Shown here: positions 1-11,900 of the stretch, piece by piece
How the letters are laid out: each line of letters starts with the position of its first letter
Numbering within the stretch: position 1 is the stretch's first letter
Assembly: GCA_021399445.1 (NCBI GenBank)
Contig: JAJTUQ010000004.1
Span: 682,001-746,000 of the forward strand
Origin: Xylogone sp. PMI_703
Taxonomy: Eukaryota; Ascomycota; Leotiomycetes
Length of the DNA stretch: 64,000 nucleotides
Reading direction: 5' to 3'
Notes under the pieces: model-generated
What the model was told of the DNA's origin: nothing
The model's database searches: none
The model's input: only the letters and a program-made list of their open reading frames with translations
Translations under genes and position numbers: made by a program

Positions 1-1130
1 TTTTGAATTAGTACAACACCGGTACAGGCCCTGGATGGTATACGTCCCTTCTAATGACTGCATAGTGCCCATGTATCTTGATGATAAATCCTATACGTCT
101 ATCCCGATACATTAGCTCCTAATCATAGGTGTGATATCAAGCAGGTATGAATATTACCCATGCAGATTTCTCTAGACAGCAAGAACTTCATTCTCTCCTT
201 CTGCCGAGAGCAGATCTTCACGTAAGAACTTTATTTGCTTGTCCTCACAAGAACAGCTTTTCACGTAAAATTTCACACAACTGTAGAACATGAAACATTC
301 AGATTGGAGCGATAATAGGCCAAATGGTATCATGGGGGCGTTATGGCGATCACAGCGCCGTTATAGGCAAGTGTCATATCCATAAGCATGGGTTATTAGC
401 TGTTCAAGATAATACACAGAACAGCCGTGCACTCTTTACAAGATAAAGCTGTATTTACCCATGTAGGAAGTATTTGTCACATAGAGTTTTGCAACAGTAT
501 CTTCCAATATTTAGCACATGTTGTCCCACGTATCTTTTTCTAACAAACCAGCCTACTGACCCAAATGTGTACGCGTATAAGTGGATTAGGTTACAGGGGC
601 CAAACCGTTGAGTGGAGTCTGCGGATATACCGTGCTCCCGCGGATAACCATGCCCCTCAGTGGCTTGTCATTCTCCCGAGGTCCATGATATTAATTTGCA
701 CCCCTGAATTCTATACTTATTTTAACTACAAAGCGATACCACCTCGAGGAAGGCAATTCGGAATTGCAGACTCCACAACTAAAGATGCAGTCATATGCGA
801 TGTGACCGACTGCAGTATTTACGATTTTCGCATATGCAATGTAACAGAGGATCTGGCCTTGTCTTCCCACTACGTACACACCAGTTGTCACTGCGTCTAC
901 AATGCATATGAGGAAACTATTAGCGGGTATGCTTGAGTGAGGGTATCTTGTCCTACCCAGATTGTAACAGACCAAGTCTCTGGTAGGATACGGGCCATCT
1001 TTTGATGATCTTCAACTTTTCTGCTTTCGTCTCGGGACTTAGGATTGACAGCAGGCTCAAATATCTCTGTGCCAAAACCTAGAGTACATGAAGGTCTACC
1101 AAAAGCCAAAACCTTTGGAGAACTGTCGAC
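1..1130. other. Gene-poor left edge
   Basis: I see no supportable gene here. Open frames exist on both strands at about 565-975, but they overlap each other, have no recognisable domain and lack splice partners. The last part is probably the promoter and 5' leader of the UstYa-family gene that starts at 1131. Confidence 0.5.
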
Positions 1131-2235
1131 ATGTCTCCCATATCATCTCTTTTTAGCAAGAGCAATGATCTAAGATATTCTTTAGCAAGTGATGACGATG
1201 AGACCTCGGGGAGTGAATCACACTCCTTTCTTCCAGAGAAGGCACATATACATCCGAGAAGTTCCTCAACTTGGTACCTAGTGATCCCTTGGATAGTATT
1301 AACCGTGGCTTTTGCTTGTCTGAGTTTATATTTGTACGTAACGACTCGTCCCTCATACCTTGGAAAGTTTGAAACAGGTTGGAAGACCGACTTTGGTATG
1401 TGTCGTATTTCCAAGAGAGCCATTACAGTGCTAAAACATAACTTAGGACCCGCACGACAGCATATCTCGACTGAGCAAGTTGTATTTACAGGCAGTCCAG
1501 CTTTTGATTTGGACTTGAACTATTACGTCCCTCACCCGGATCCCATCAAATATGTCGGAGATCCTTCTCCAGATATTGACAATGCATGGGAGGAGTTAAC
1601 TTGGGGTGTGTACTTTGAGCATTTCCGAGGCTTTACCTTTATTTACTGGCTGTAGGTCGGTATATTTTGATCACGGAGGAAGAAGCAAGATCTTCTCTCG
1701 CAGATCAATTCGGTGATATTCAGCAATTTTGGAGCCCAAAGAGAGGTGGATATATAGGAGGCTTGGATATGTTCCACACCTTGCATTGTCTGGTAAGGTC
1801 CAGTGACAAGAGTCTTAAGCTTAAGATCTGAGCATACGGCTGACTATGCACGGCACAGAACCGATTAAGGAAGGAATTGAATCCCGAGTACTATCCAATG
1901 ACTCCTCACCCGAATCATAAAATACATCAATGTAAGTTTCATAGCTAAACCAGGTATTAGAGAGGAGCTAAAACTTCCATCCAGCCCATTGCATTGAGCA
2001 GATTAGACAATACATTATGTGCGCGGGCGACATGTCGTTGACACCGACTCGGTATAATCCGAGCCTTGGTAGGAGCTATATTGAGTCCGACGTCAAGCAT
2101 ACATGCCGTAATTTTGGTGCCCTGCGGCAATTCCTCAGTGATCGTTTCAATGGCAGCAAAGCAGTGCCTCCTATTTGTCCTGAGGACAAGACCTTCCCTG
2201 AAGAGGGCTCAAGGAGCTGCGTAATTACTGATTGA
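1131..2235 (+). CDS. UstYa-family (DUF3328) membrane oxidase-like protein
   Basis: Five exons (1131-1395, 1447-1605, 1656-1792, 1859-1931, 1985-2235) join in frame to 294 aa. The order is a short acidic cytosolic N-terminus, one transmembrane helix at about residues 45-67, then a lumenal domain. The domain carries the two UstYa signature motifs of the HxxHC type: HTLHC, and HQSHC, which is split across the last intron. After the second motif comes the usual IRQxxMCxxD segment and a late HTCRNF motif. UstYa proteins act in secondary-metabolite pathways, where they oxidise or cyclise peptides (ustiloxin, asperipin, victorin) in the secretory pathway. Every intron has GT-AG ends and restores frame, so the gene looks intact. 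It lies 46 kb from the repeat precursor and has no obvious biosynthetic partner here; its own cluster may lie to the left of the window. The substrate cannot be told. Confidence 0.88.
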
Positions 2236-5200
2236 GCGAAGTAAGGGAATATAAGTAGAAAATGGAAGTAGTCAAGCTCTCTTTAAATGTTCACAAGTAC
2301 ATAAACCAGATAAATTTAGTGAAGTCGGTGTCACTTGTTTAAGTGTTAAATATTTAAGTATTTTACTATAATATAATTTTCAAGTACTGTTAATTCTATC
2401 ATTCTTTCTCTTATTACAAGTTGTAACATTTATTTGTTAGATACTATTATTACAACTTCTATACGTACGTTTTATTATATTCTTAATGTTGAATCAATCC
2501 TAAGAATTAAAGAATCTTTCAGTTAACTTTTTACAATTGACTACTTGTAAAAAGAAAGAACCACTCTATTTCATGTTATATACTTCCTTTTAATTTATAA
2601 GAGGTACAACTGCGGTTTGAACTCACGAGTTACTTGAGCCTGAAATAATGGTCCATTCCCATTCAATGGCTATGTTTATTGGCAGTGATTCTCATATGAT
2701 TGGATATAAAAGATTACATTCCTGAAAACCACAGCGGAAGTCTATAATATGGTATTACTTTCAATGCCAATGTTAAGAAATGTATGGCTACAATAATCAG
2801 TCCTTATTTAACATGCGTGGAGCTACTACGACTCCATTAGCTAGACCTCCACGCTTGTCTAAAATATTTTCGAAACATTAAAGGTCCGGAATTAGCTGGC
2901 ACTCTATATTTTTCTGTTCTAAAAAGTTAGGTCTAGGCATCACAAACGCTTAAGGTAATAGCAACAATATAGCTCTTCGATATACAGAGTGAGTTAATCG
3001 ATTATTCTTTCTTCAATACAGCCAAATAGAAAACCGATGTGTATAGGTTCAATGTTCTTAAATTTCATTAAATAGCCAAGCTGCCATTGTGAAGGTCCTT
3101 TGCATGCTCCAACAGATACAAAATTTAGTTTCATTAATAATAGAGACTAAACTGTGTTGAAGAAAATGACGAAACTAAGGGTCAATTAAACCAGGTTATA
3201 TGATATCATTACCTACCGCGTAAATTGGCGTATGCTCTCTCTGGAGGTACATGTCAAAGATTACCACCAATGCGAGATTCTTCAGAGCTATGTGACAGCG
3301 AATATTTCAACTTACGCCCATGAGCAACAACTTCTAGTAAGTAAAAGCATTACTCTCTCTCTCCTAGAGTAACATACCAGGAAATACATAGCGAAAAGGC
3401 CTACTATAGCCAAAGAACACACAAGAAGACCGCCACCGTGATAGAAGTTGGGCCAAAACACAGTACTGTCTACGGTACCACGTTACCGATTATTTCTATA
3501 ACTGATGCTATATAAATAATTCCATTTCACTGTAGGTACATGAGACAAGAACTTTACGAGATGATGGTCCTACTGAAAGAAAACGATGGAAGTATATGAA
3601 GATCTCGTCTTTGTGTCTTGCCAACCCGTATCAGCCACGCGAGTTAATCACAGCCGTACTAGGCAGATATTGCCCTCGGCGAAAGGAAATGGATAGTAAC
3701 TGTAACGTTTGCCTTGTGACAGTTCCATTTACCTATGCTAGCTTTCACGACTTGCTATTAAAGCGAAGGTCACGCCCCACATCTGCGACATTATTCAATG
3801 ATCTATATAGGGAAATTCCTATTATAATTGATACAATGACGACGCAACATTTAGAGCATGGGATTTGTACCTTACAACTACTTTTAGTCATACGAATCAC
3901 AACAATGAGTTTACTGATATCCAAGATGGACTGGCCACGGAACCTGGGGCCACAAGGGATATGCCAACAGACTTACCAGGGCTCCAATAAATGAGGGTAC
4001 ACTAACAATTTTATAGAGCCACCATGTAGTTTATGAGAGAAACATCGATTCAGAAGTTCAACAACAAAAGTACGCGCCATCCGGAGCCGTATTGAAATTC
4101 AAACTGCTCATAACGTCAGACCCGGGTAGAACCACATCCATGGTACTAGACATAAAGGCCACCAAGTAATCCTTCGCTATATTGTTAATAATAAACGCCC
4201 ATGTTAACGTACGCCTCGTCGTAGCAGCTGAACTGTCCTGTAATTAGTCTTCGCCGCACAAGATAAATTCCTGCAACGACCTCGGAGTTTTGACATTAGA
4301 ACTTGGATTAAATGAAACTTCCTCAAGCTGTATAATGACGTCTTGGATATAGTGGTTGTGTCTTCCAGAGCCAAGCTGATATCCTTGGTATGTAGTAAAG
4401 TCAAATTGTGTAAGGAGATCTAGGATCCACAAGATACATCACTGAGTGAATATGTTATCCACCAACTGCCTTTGATGTCATTGTGCCTTTAATGCCGATT
4501 GCTGATCAATACAGTGACCTCCATATCTAAGTAAGATTTAGCGCCAATACCGAGCTTGATCTAACGCAAATCCAAGGCATAGTAGGATAACAGCAAGCAG
4601 AAAATTATACACAGATACGCCTACCATGTGGGATGTCCATTCTTATTTATGACCCAATAGAGAGTGCACATAAGCTTCAACAGCTATGATGTGGCTTCTG
4701 AGTAGGTCAAGCATCTTCGTAGCACAGTAGTGTATAATTACACCATCATAGTCGATGATAGCCAGATATGATCCTTTCATGGGCTTAAGGGAAAAGGGTT
4801 GAGATGGCCACGTAGATGGTGCAGCATAGCACCGACGTAAAGGCTAGAACAGAGCATGGATTACGTGCTTTTTGGTCCATATTATCTTAGCTAGCTGAGC
4901 TCACTGTAACAGCATCCTATGTTACAATTGTTCTCATCCCAAAGTATGCACACGGCATCTCAAAGCTTGTAGGCGCCACACAGTGCAAGTACCCGCATCA
5001 ACTGCATAATTATGGCTACACAAGTAGGATCTATAGTATAGATAATGCTATCTGTCAGCAGATTTGTCACTCATGAGGCTAGCATACTTCCCGCTGTTTC
5101 ACTAGCTCAGTAATTATACCCTAAATATGGCTCATCCGGAAATTATGCTCCCGTCAGCACAATTGTGGCGCATATGGATCGTACCATGAATAAGCAGTCC

Positions 5201-5720
5201 ATAACCACAGCCATATCGGGCATAATAATCAGGAGGGTCTGCTTATATCATATTTGGCAGTTCCTTTTGGTATGCTATGATGAAGTTTGACACATATTGT
5301 ATGATAGTAGTGATGTGGGATGGTTGATTCAGTCGATTCTAGTGCTTCTGACCATATCAGATATATGTTCTCTCAAGGGCTATCTATAGCACAAAAAGCT
5401 CCGTGCTCTTGGTATCGAATATTAATAACCTTGATTAACCATAATATCGTAAACTCTTAACGCTCCTTCACCATTTATTAATGCAATTTCCAGAATATGA
5501 ACGAACGTTTTTTGTTTAGTCACCTTTGGTTCTCCTTCTCTACACGAGTAGACGGTTAAATTTCCAATACACTGCTATTATCCGATGCGGACTGCTCTGA
5601 AATAATTGCATTGAGTGCCCAAGTGCCACCTAAACTTCCGCCCTATCTTTCTTCCCAACTCCTATCCAGCTAAGAGATCCAAAGTTCATTCTCATACATG
5701 ACCCCAAATTTCCCTACTCC
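2236..5720. other. Long A/T-rich gene-free stretch
   Basis: About 3.5 kb of visibly A/T-rich sequence with no convincing coding region. The longest open frame (3596-3994, plus) has no recognisable domain and no start context that I trust. A small imperfect hairpin with 8-bp arms GCGTGGAG/CTCCACGC lies at 2814-2854. The texture (rich in TA, CA and TG) would fit an old transposon eroded by repeat-induced point mutation, but I could not identify any transposase or reverse-transcriptase fragment. Confidence 0.4.
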
Positions 5721-6749
5721 TTATAAAGCAATATATCCCTCTTCCCAGCCCAGTTTCGCATTCACCCAAGTCCTAAAGTGGTAATTAATGCGGTACGCAA
5801 GGAGGAGTCCTGCGAACAAAAGAAGCAGACCACCGCCAATTCCCAGAATCAAGCTGAGAATCAATACAAAATTTCCCTTCTTCGCCTGCTTCCATCCGCC
5901 CGGCTTGGTCATATCAACTCCGTCCAATCCATCGCACCAGAAAGTCATGCTGCGGATCTCATCCGTTGGTACGCACCATCCAACAACTCTGTCATCCCAC
6001 TTCGTGAACGGGTCTTTCAAGGGAGACGAAGTGGGATCGCAGTTATCTCCTTTAAAGCCCGCAATTAGTGCCGCGGTACCATTCTTGCAAACCGCTGGCT
6101 GGGTGAATTCCAAGCCCATTCCCTCGTTGACAGAGAGACAGGTGTCTGGGGCGTGGTAGGTCGCTGCTGGCTTGTTTTTCTTCGAACATCCCTTCTTTTC
6201 ATACTTGATCACTCCACCTTTACTCGGCTTCCTGGCTGGTTCCTTCTTAGGAGGTGTGACGACTTTGAGCCCATCGCAAACGAATCCCAAACTTCCTGTC
6301 ATCATAAGGATATTGCACATGTTCATCGATTCCTTCTTGGTAGCCAAGGTATTGAGCGCAGCTTCCTCGCAGCGCGTGCCTTGGGGCCAGTAGTAAGCAA
6401 GCTTGGCATCCTCGCCATTACTGCATATGGGCCATGGATCTGATATCTCAAGAGAGCCGGATTTATAGGCGGTGTCCGCGATAGGGACACATACGTCTAC
6501 GGGAATGGTTGTCTCAGGGGTAGAACGGGAGCAAGAGCCCTTGGACTGGTGGCGGTTAGCACTCTATCGTTAATATTGCCTGAAAAAGAAGTTTTTGATA
6601 TGTATTTTCATAGAGCGAATAATAGTAGCCCGATCAAATAAGACCTTCCTAGGAGAAGATGATGATCTACATACCAGACGAACGCGTGCCTCAAGCGCGA
6701 GCGTAGAAGAAGCGAGGCTGAGGAGAAGGGCGGCTTTGAGAGACAACAT
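5721..6749 (-). CDS. Cysteine-rich secreted/membrane protein of unknown function
   Basis: Two exons. Exon 1 (6749-6675) encodes a clear signal peptide (MLSLKAALLLSLASSTLA). A GT-AG intron with acceptor GATAG joins in phase 0 to exon 2 (6563-5721). The extracellular part has about ten cysteines, a lysine/proline-rich linker and a WCVP...FWCDGLDG segment. One transmembrane helix (about 22 residues, Gly/Leu-rich) follows near the C-terminus, then a short cytosolic tail. This gives a type I membrane topology of roughly 305 aa. I do not recognise the family. Choosing 6749 as start depends on the signal peptide; the upstream in-frame extension to 6803 is not needed. The plus-strand frames overlapping this gene are shadows. 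Confidence 0.7.
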
Positions 6750-7125
6750 CCTTAGTCTCGATGGTGTCAACACCACAGCTAGATGCGCTTTCGATATAAC
6801 CAAAAAGAATACCAGAAAACGAGCGAAAACGGAGAAGAAACGAGGGACTTTTGAAATAGAAAAACTATCGAAGAAAAGAAGAAAGAAGGGCGGGACGAAG
6901 TTTTACCCCCTGATTCCAATAAATAGGGCACTTGGCGATGGGCGCTGGGCTAGGCTCCAGGCCACTGTGCCACCAGCTGCTTATGTGGGGAAGGCGCAAT
7001 GTTGGTCCGAGACAGTTCATGAGGCTCTTAAAGGGACTTGATTATTATCAGGGGCATCAAAACAACAACAGACAAAGAAGTGTATACCAGATATAATCCC
7101 TATCTTCAATGATAACTAAGTCCAA

Positions 7126-7150
7126 AATATATATTATATATATTATATAC
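7126..7150. repeat. AT-rich microsatellite
   Basis: Short run of alternating ATAT/TATATTA units in the intergenic region between the cysteine-rich membrane protein gene and the small ORFs near 7.5 kb. Confidence 0.6.
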
Positions 7151-7467
7151 TAGACTGGAAGTTACCGGTAATTGAATGAGTATTTTTTTCTCTTCTTATC
7201 TTATCTGCAGTATCCCGAGGTCTCGAACGCCACAGACAGAAGTGGCACAAGCTGCGCCACAAACCCTACCTGTTTCGGTCTAGAACCTCAAGGGTCACAA
7301 CAAAGTAGACTTGGAACTGTACAAGTTAGGTGAGATATTATAGAGTAAAATAAGGATAAAGTTTGGAATACGAGTCAGTTGGGATTGTCGAGTATAATCT
7401 GTGAGTTATGATTACAAGTTCACGATTATATAGCGGAGAGTGTTTTAATGCCAGCATTTTAATTTCA

Positions 7468-7686
7468 CTAAACTAAAAAGTCAAACTAAGAAGGAACGGT
7501 CATAGTTGGAGAAAACAAATGAAAACTTCTCCTCCTCATCTCGTTTTCTCTCACCTTCTCTCCGTAGTATTCAGAGTTTGACCCTCTAGCAACAGGTGTT
7601 GACTGAGAAAGAGCGCACGCGGTCGCTGAACCAAACATCATTAGCTTGAAGAGCAGTAGGACTGGTGCTGCAGAACTCGTCGTCAT
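7468..7686 (-). CDS. Possible very small secreted peptide (about 49 aa)
   Basis: ATG at 7686 opens a frame with a hydrophobic signal-like N-terminus (about residues 7-25, ending near TACA/L). Eighteen or so polar residues follow to YYGEK. A GTGAGA donor and a CTTAG acceptor about 68 bp later would define an intron. Removing it adds only five codons before a stop. The predicted product would be a tiny secreted peptide with no known domain. It could equally be a relic or a chance frame. Confidence 0.25.
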
Positions 7687-7753
7687 AGATTATGACTGGA
7701 ATAAAGCAATGTGAAGTCAGTTTTCAAAGGCTACCTAGTAAAAGCAAACATCT

Positions 7754-8059
7754 TTAATAGAAGGGAGCTGTACCGGTGCAGCTCTGGTCAGAGATGGACC
7801 CAAAACCAACAGCTCCATATCCTGCGGGGATAGATTTGCATTCACCACATTGAGCAAACTCAATGGCATTTGGGGGCTGTCCATCGTGGAACTCAAAGTA
7901 TAAGTTGACAGATCCGCTGCCAGCACGCTTCTCGAATGCTGATGCTGGGACTTTTGATATTGAGTCTGGTGATGAAAATGGTAAGCGAGTGGAAATTGAC
8001 CCGCTTGCATTTTCGCAGGGCTTCGATTCTCGACCTCTGGAGTTTAAGGCGCGTTTCAT
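7754..8059 (-). CDS. Possible small cysteine-containing protein with a KR site
   Basis: The frame starts at ATG 8059 (MKRALNSRG). A KR dibasic site splits it into a propeptide-like half and a C-terminal part of about 56 residues with three cysteines (CGEC and a later C), rich in Gly, Phe and Tyr. The C-terminal part resembles small secreted fungal proteins in composition, but no signal peptide is joined to it in this frame, so an upstream exon would be needed or the gene is broken. A plus-strand frame (7863-8168) overlaps it, and I cannot rule out that it is the coding one instead. Confidence 0.25.
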   Translation of the reverse strand: MKRALNSRGRESKPCENASGSISTRLPFSSPDSISKVPASAFEKRAGSGSVNLYFEFHDGQPPNAIEFAQCGECKSIPAGYGAVGFGSISDQSCTGTAPFY

Positions 8060-8312
8060 CGTCCGCAGTCCATCCAGGAGGGTCGTTGTGGAAAAGACAT
8101 ATGGAGAGTCTGAAAAGAATATTGATATTATATTAGATAAGATTCATGCGTCGAAGAATAAGCAATAGCGGCTCTCTCCTAGTTTCTTACGGGTTGTGAT
8201 ATTGGAAATCGAGTTCCTATGCTGTATTTAAGTAATACACTTTCATTGACTATCAAGGCTTGTCATATTTTGGTTTGAAGTGCAGGCAATTGTATTGGGT
8301 GAGGATTCAATT

Positions 8313-9241
8313 TTAGACGTTAAAGATTCCTCCCAAAACGGGTAAAATAACGGCCGCACCGAGGTGTAAATTAATTGAAGCTCTGTTAGAGCTCGTTGAT
8401 CCGGCTGCCAGAGAACCTGTAGCAGTAGGGAGCGCGGAGGAAGTGGTTGATGACCCAAAGTAGTCTAAATTAACCCGATTGCACATATCTTGGTTTTCAT
8501 CCCGAAGCATCAATTGGCGTTTGGAGCTGGTCTTATTCGTCGTCAATGTGATATAGGCACACTGTTTCATGTAATTGGTTAGTCCTCTCACCACTGGAAG
8601 AGATAGAACATGAAACATAAAAGTAAAAGAAACTGATATACGGAAAAGCACACCTGATCTACCTCCTCCCACACAGTCCCTCCCCAATTCGGGTCGCCTC
8701 TATATGGGCCTCTCCCGACCGACACCAGAAGCGCAATTGTCATATTCATTCCATCCAGTAGCCCTACTGCCGTTTCATTGTCGGGCTGTCTTAGCAAACT
8801 CGTCATATCAAACGGCACAGAACAGGTCCAACCAGTCTCAAATCCTTGCCAGAATTCCATCCTCCTCACAAGATTGCCCCACCTGAAGAAGTAATCCGGA
8901 GAGTAATCGACATGGTCATCCGTAAAGTACATGTCGATTGAAAATTTCTCGTCTGTTGGATCTGGACTCGGCGACGCCGTGTTATTTGTAAAGCTGAAGA
9001 CGAGCGAGCCACCAGAGGCAGGGAAGAGGCTACGAGTTACATTTGCGGGAGTCCGTTTGTTAAGGCAGGAACCCAGGTGGTTCGCGGCTCCTGGTTGGGT
9101 GACGCCGGCTTTGACCATGTATGCATCGCCGATGTCTGTGGTCCAGCGCGGAGGGACGACGAGGTTCATGTAGGCAGAGGTGGTCCATGAGGTGCCTGGT
9201 GTCGCAAGCATGGGGACGAGAATCGCGATTTTGAAGAACAT
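8313..9241 (-). CDS. Predicted GPI-anchored secreted glycoprotein
   Basis: Start at ATG 9241 gives a signal peptide (MFFKIAILVPMLATPG...). The mature domain has several N-glycosylation sequons (NVT, NNT, NET, NMT) and cysteines spaced as in secreted fungal cell-surface proteins. The 3' exon encodes a Ser/Thr/Ala-rich stretch followed by a hydrophobic C-terminal tail (HLGAAVILPVLGGIFNV), typical of a GPI-anchor signal. One intron of about 55-65 bp lies near 8600-8660; the exact splice sites are not certain because the obvious donor and acceptor differ in phase. Start choice: the upstream in-frame extension to 9334 would bury the signal peptide. Function unknown; cell-wall or plasma-membrane surface location is inferred. 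Confidence 0.7.
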
Positions 9242-10204
9242 TGTGGTTGGTGTCTCGCCCAGAGTAGGATACCGGGCTACCACGGCACGGGAAGGGGATG
9301 CAAGTCCGTATGTAAGGTCAAGATGTTTTAACATTTACGTCTTCTGCAATGAGACTGGCAGGATATGTGTGTCGCGGCGATAGGCTTGGCAGACTGCGCC
9401 GCATACGAGTAAACCGCGGGGAGTCTGTCGGCCGTGAGGCTGGATATAAATCCAGAGTCTTGACCCGTATCCTCCCTCGAACTTCCCATGCTGGCCATGT
9501 CTTCCATATCGGATTGGATAGCTTATTTTCTTGGATTCTTTCCTTGCTTCACTTTACTGCCTCACTTAACTCTACTAGTACAAAATATTTCATAAACTTT
9601 CGGCTACCCCCTCAGCTTTATATTTTACCTTACAATTCTGACCCTCTCTTTTACTATTAATTATACTAATTCTAAGGCTGTAAAGTTATAGTTAAATTAG
9701 CTGAAAATTTTAAAAGTGTAACGTTCTTATTATGGTATAAAGCTCTATCACTCAAATGATAGAAGAAGTTAAAGGGTGTTATAAACCAGCTAGGATGTAT
9801 ACTAATAACTAAGTAATTACTCAGATCCCGGTTATATAACAGGCTTATGTGTTGACCATAATTAAGGAGTCAATCCGGTGTACGCTATTCTGGATGGAGG
9901 CACACGAAGGAGACGCTTGCGGGGTAATGGTGCACCCAGACTGCTTGAGACACTGCGATCCCGTGAAAGGCGATTATTTCGTTTTAGGTGCTAATGCTGT
10001 TTGTTCTACCTTTCAGGGCATGGGTTTCGCACCTTGATTCTTGGGAATAGTAGAGTGCGAACATATCGTTTGCATTCTCACTACACTCCTTTTTACCAAA
10101 CCCGTCTATAATTTCGAGTCCACTCCCTAGACCAAGCGCTGAAGATGTCATACACTACGTCTACAGAGGCCAAACACTCTATCCTTCCAACGTAACATGA
10201 CGAT
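9242..10204. other. Intergenic region
   Basis: No supportable gene. It holds the promoter side of the GPI protein and the upstream flank of the M20 peptidase remnant. A short frame at 9849-10037 does not resemble the N-terminus of Cps1-like peptidases. Confidence 0.4.
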
Positions 10205-11900
10205 ATGTATCATGTAATATCCAAGACAGTGGAATCCAACCAATTTACAGGCTTAATAGCTCATCGACTGTCAGATGCTGTCAAGATACCGACCGTTGTG
10301 GGCGACGGCATGGGACATATAGGAGAAGATCCACAATGGAACATATTCTATGAATTCTCCAAGTACATGCAGAGCACCTTCCCTCTAGTGTAAGTTACCA
10401 AAAAATTACATCTTGCTTATCTATTGAATCCCTTTGTTACAGTTTCTGTCATTTGGAGCGTACCATAGTGAATGAGCATGGCTACATTTTCACGTGGAAA
10501 GGATCGGACCCGGAACTTAAACCACTTCTGCTCATGGCGCATTCGGATGTTGTCCCCGTGTCCGATGCGTCGACTGATACCTGGACATATGAACCGTTCT
10601 CTGGTTACTATGATGGGCAGTATATCTGGGGGCGTGGTTCGGAGGACGATAAATCAAATCTTGTCGCAATACTGTCAACCATAGAACTTCTTCTGGGTAG
10701 CTCATTTAAACCGCCTAGAACGGTAATCTTTGCAATTGGATTTGATGAAGAAGGAGGGTCAGAAGCTAGTTATGGGGCACGGTTCCTTGCAAGTGAATAG
10801 TTAGCGAAGTATGGCAAAGAAGGAATCGAGTTGATTGTAAGTCACATTCTGGGAAACAAACCGCTACTGGATTAGTTTTAACTATCGATAGTTTGATGAG
10901 GGTATGGCAGGATTAGAAACCATATCTGGTACAGAGGTCGCCTATCCAGCTACCTCCGAGAAAGGTTATATGGATGTAACGGTCAGGATTAAGACACCCG
11001 GCGGTCATTCCCAGGAGCCACCAGAACATACAGCAAGTAAGTAAAAGAGAATAAATGTTTCCATAGATTACGGAGGGTATCTAATGCTGATAGTTGGATA
11101 CCTCGCACAAATAATCCAGCTAATCGAAGACAACCCACTTCCTCCGGTGGTATCAATAAAGAAACCACCAGGTTCTTGCCTCCAAGATGGCAATCTTTCT
11201 CAAAACAAAGATTTGAGTACTACAGATAAAGGTAGAATCTATAAATCATATCGTTTGTTACTGACCCAATCTAGAAACGCATGAATTGATCCAGACAACT
11301 ACGGCGGTAACAGTTATTCATGGCGGTGACAAAGGTCCCTTTCTCCGATGCTCTTGCTCTCAGACGTTATTACATGACTAATTGTCTGCGATAGTAAATT
11401 CACTTCCGGAATCTGCTTATGCTCTCGTGAACCACCGAATCGCACCTCACGATGCAGTCCATGTTGTAAAAGACAACTACATCTCTCTCCTCTCACCATG
11501 GTCCGAGAAGTACCACTTTAATTTCGAAGCGTTTGGGGAGAGTTTATCGCAATTCTCTCAGGCATCAGGTTCGTTAGAACTCACATCCGCATATGATCTT
11601 GATCCATCCCCAGTATCTGATCCGAAGGATCCACGATTTTCGCTGCTGGCCGGTACGATCCGCGGCGTTTTCGGTGAACACGTTGCTGTTACTCCGACGA
11701 CTTTATTAGGAAATACGGACACTAGGTATTATTGGGATTTGTCTAGCCAGATTTACAGGATGAGTCCATGGAGAGCGAGCCACGACCCTCGAGGAACGAG
11801 GATGCATACAGTGGACGAAAGGATGCCGATTGCAGGGTTAATAGAGATGGTCCGATTTTATCATGCTTTTATTCTAAAAGTCGATGAGTATCGAGGTTGA
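10205..11900 (+). pseudogene. Broken M20 vacuolar carboxypeptidase (Cps1-like)
   Basis: The translation follows the Cps1/Gly-X carboxypeptidase family in order: an IPTV...GEDPxWxIFY segment, the zinc-ligand motif MAHSDVVPV, GRGSEDDKSN with its bridging Asp, and FDEEGG with the catalytic and ligand Glu pair. A TPGGHS dimerisation-domain motif and a C-terminal SLPESAYALVNHRIAP region follow. Introns with GT-AG ends are still visible, for example after GGDK near 11332. A TAG at 10798-10800 interrupts an otherwise conserved exon just after the catalytic Glu region, and the coding continues in the same frame downstream. The usual N-terminal membrane anchor is not evident, and the 11100-11280 part reads poorly. 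I call it a pseudogene; a sequencing error at the TAG or an unusual splice are the alternatives. Confidence 0.75.

Noticed and set aside
565..975. Overlapping frames on both strands near the left edge
   Set aside because: No domain, no signal peptide, no splice partners; cannot choose a strand.
2600..2660. tRNA-like stretch (GGTTTGAACTC)
   Set aside because: It resembles a T-arm but I could not build acceptor, D and anticodon arms on either strand.
3596..3994. 132-aa plus-strand frame in the A/T-rich stretch
   Set aside because: No recognisable motif and no flanking exons; probably chance.
6595..7041. Basic 148-aa plus-strand frame
   Set aside because: It overlaps exon 1 and the upstream region of the minus-strand cysteine-rich gene, starts away from any good context, and its composition is low-complexity Lys/Arg.
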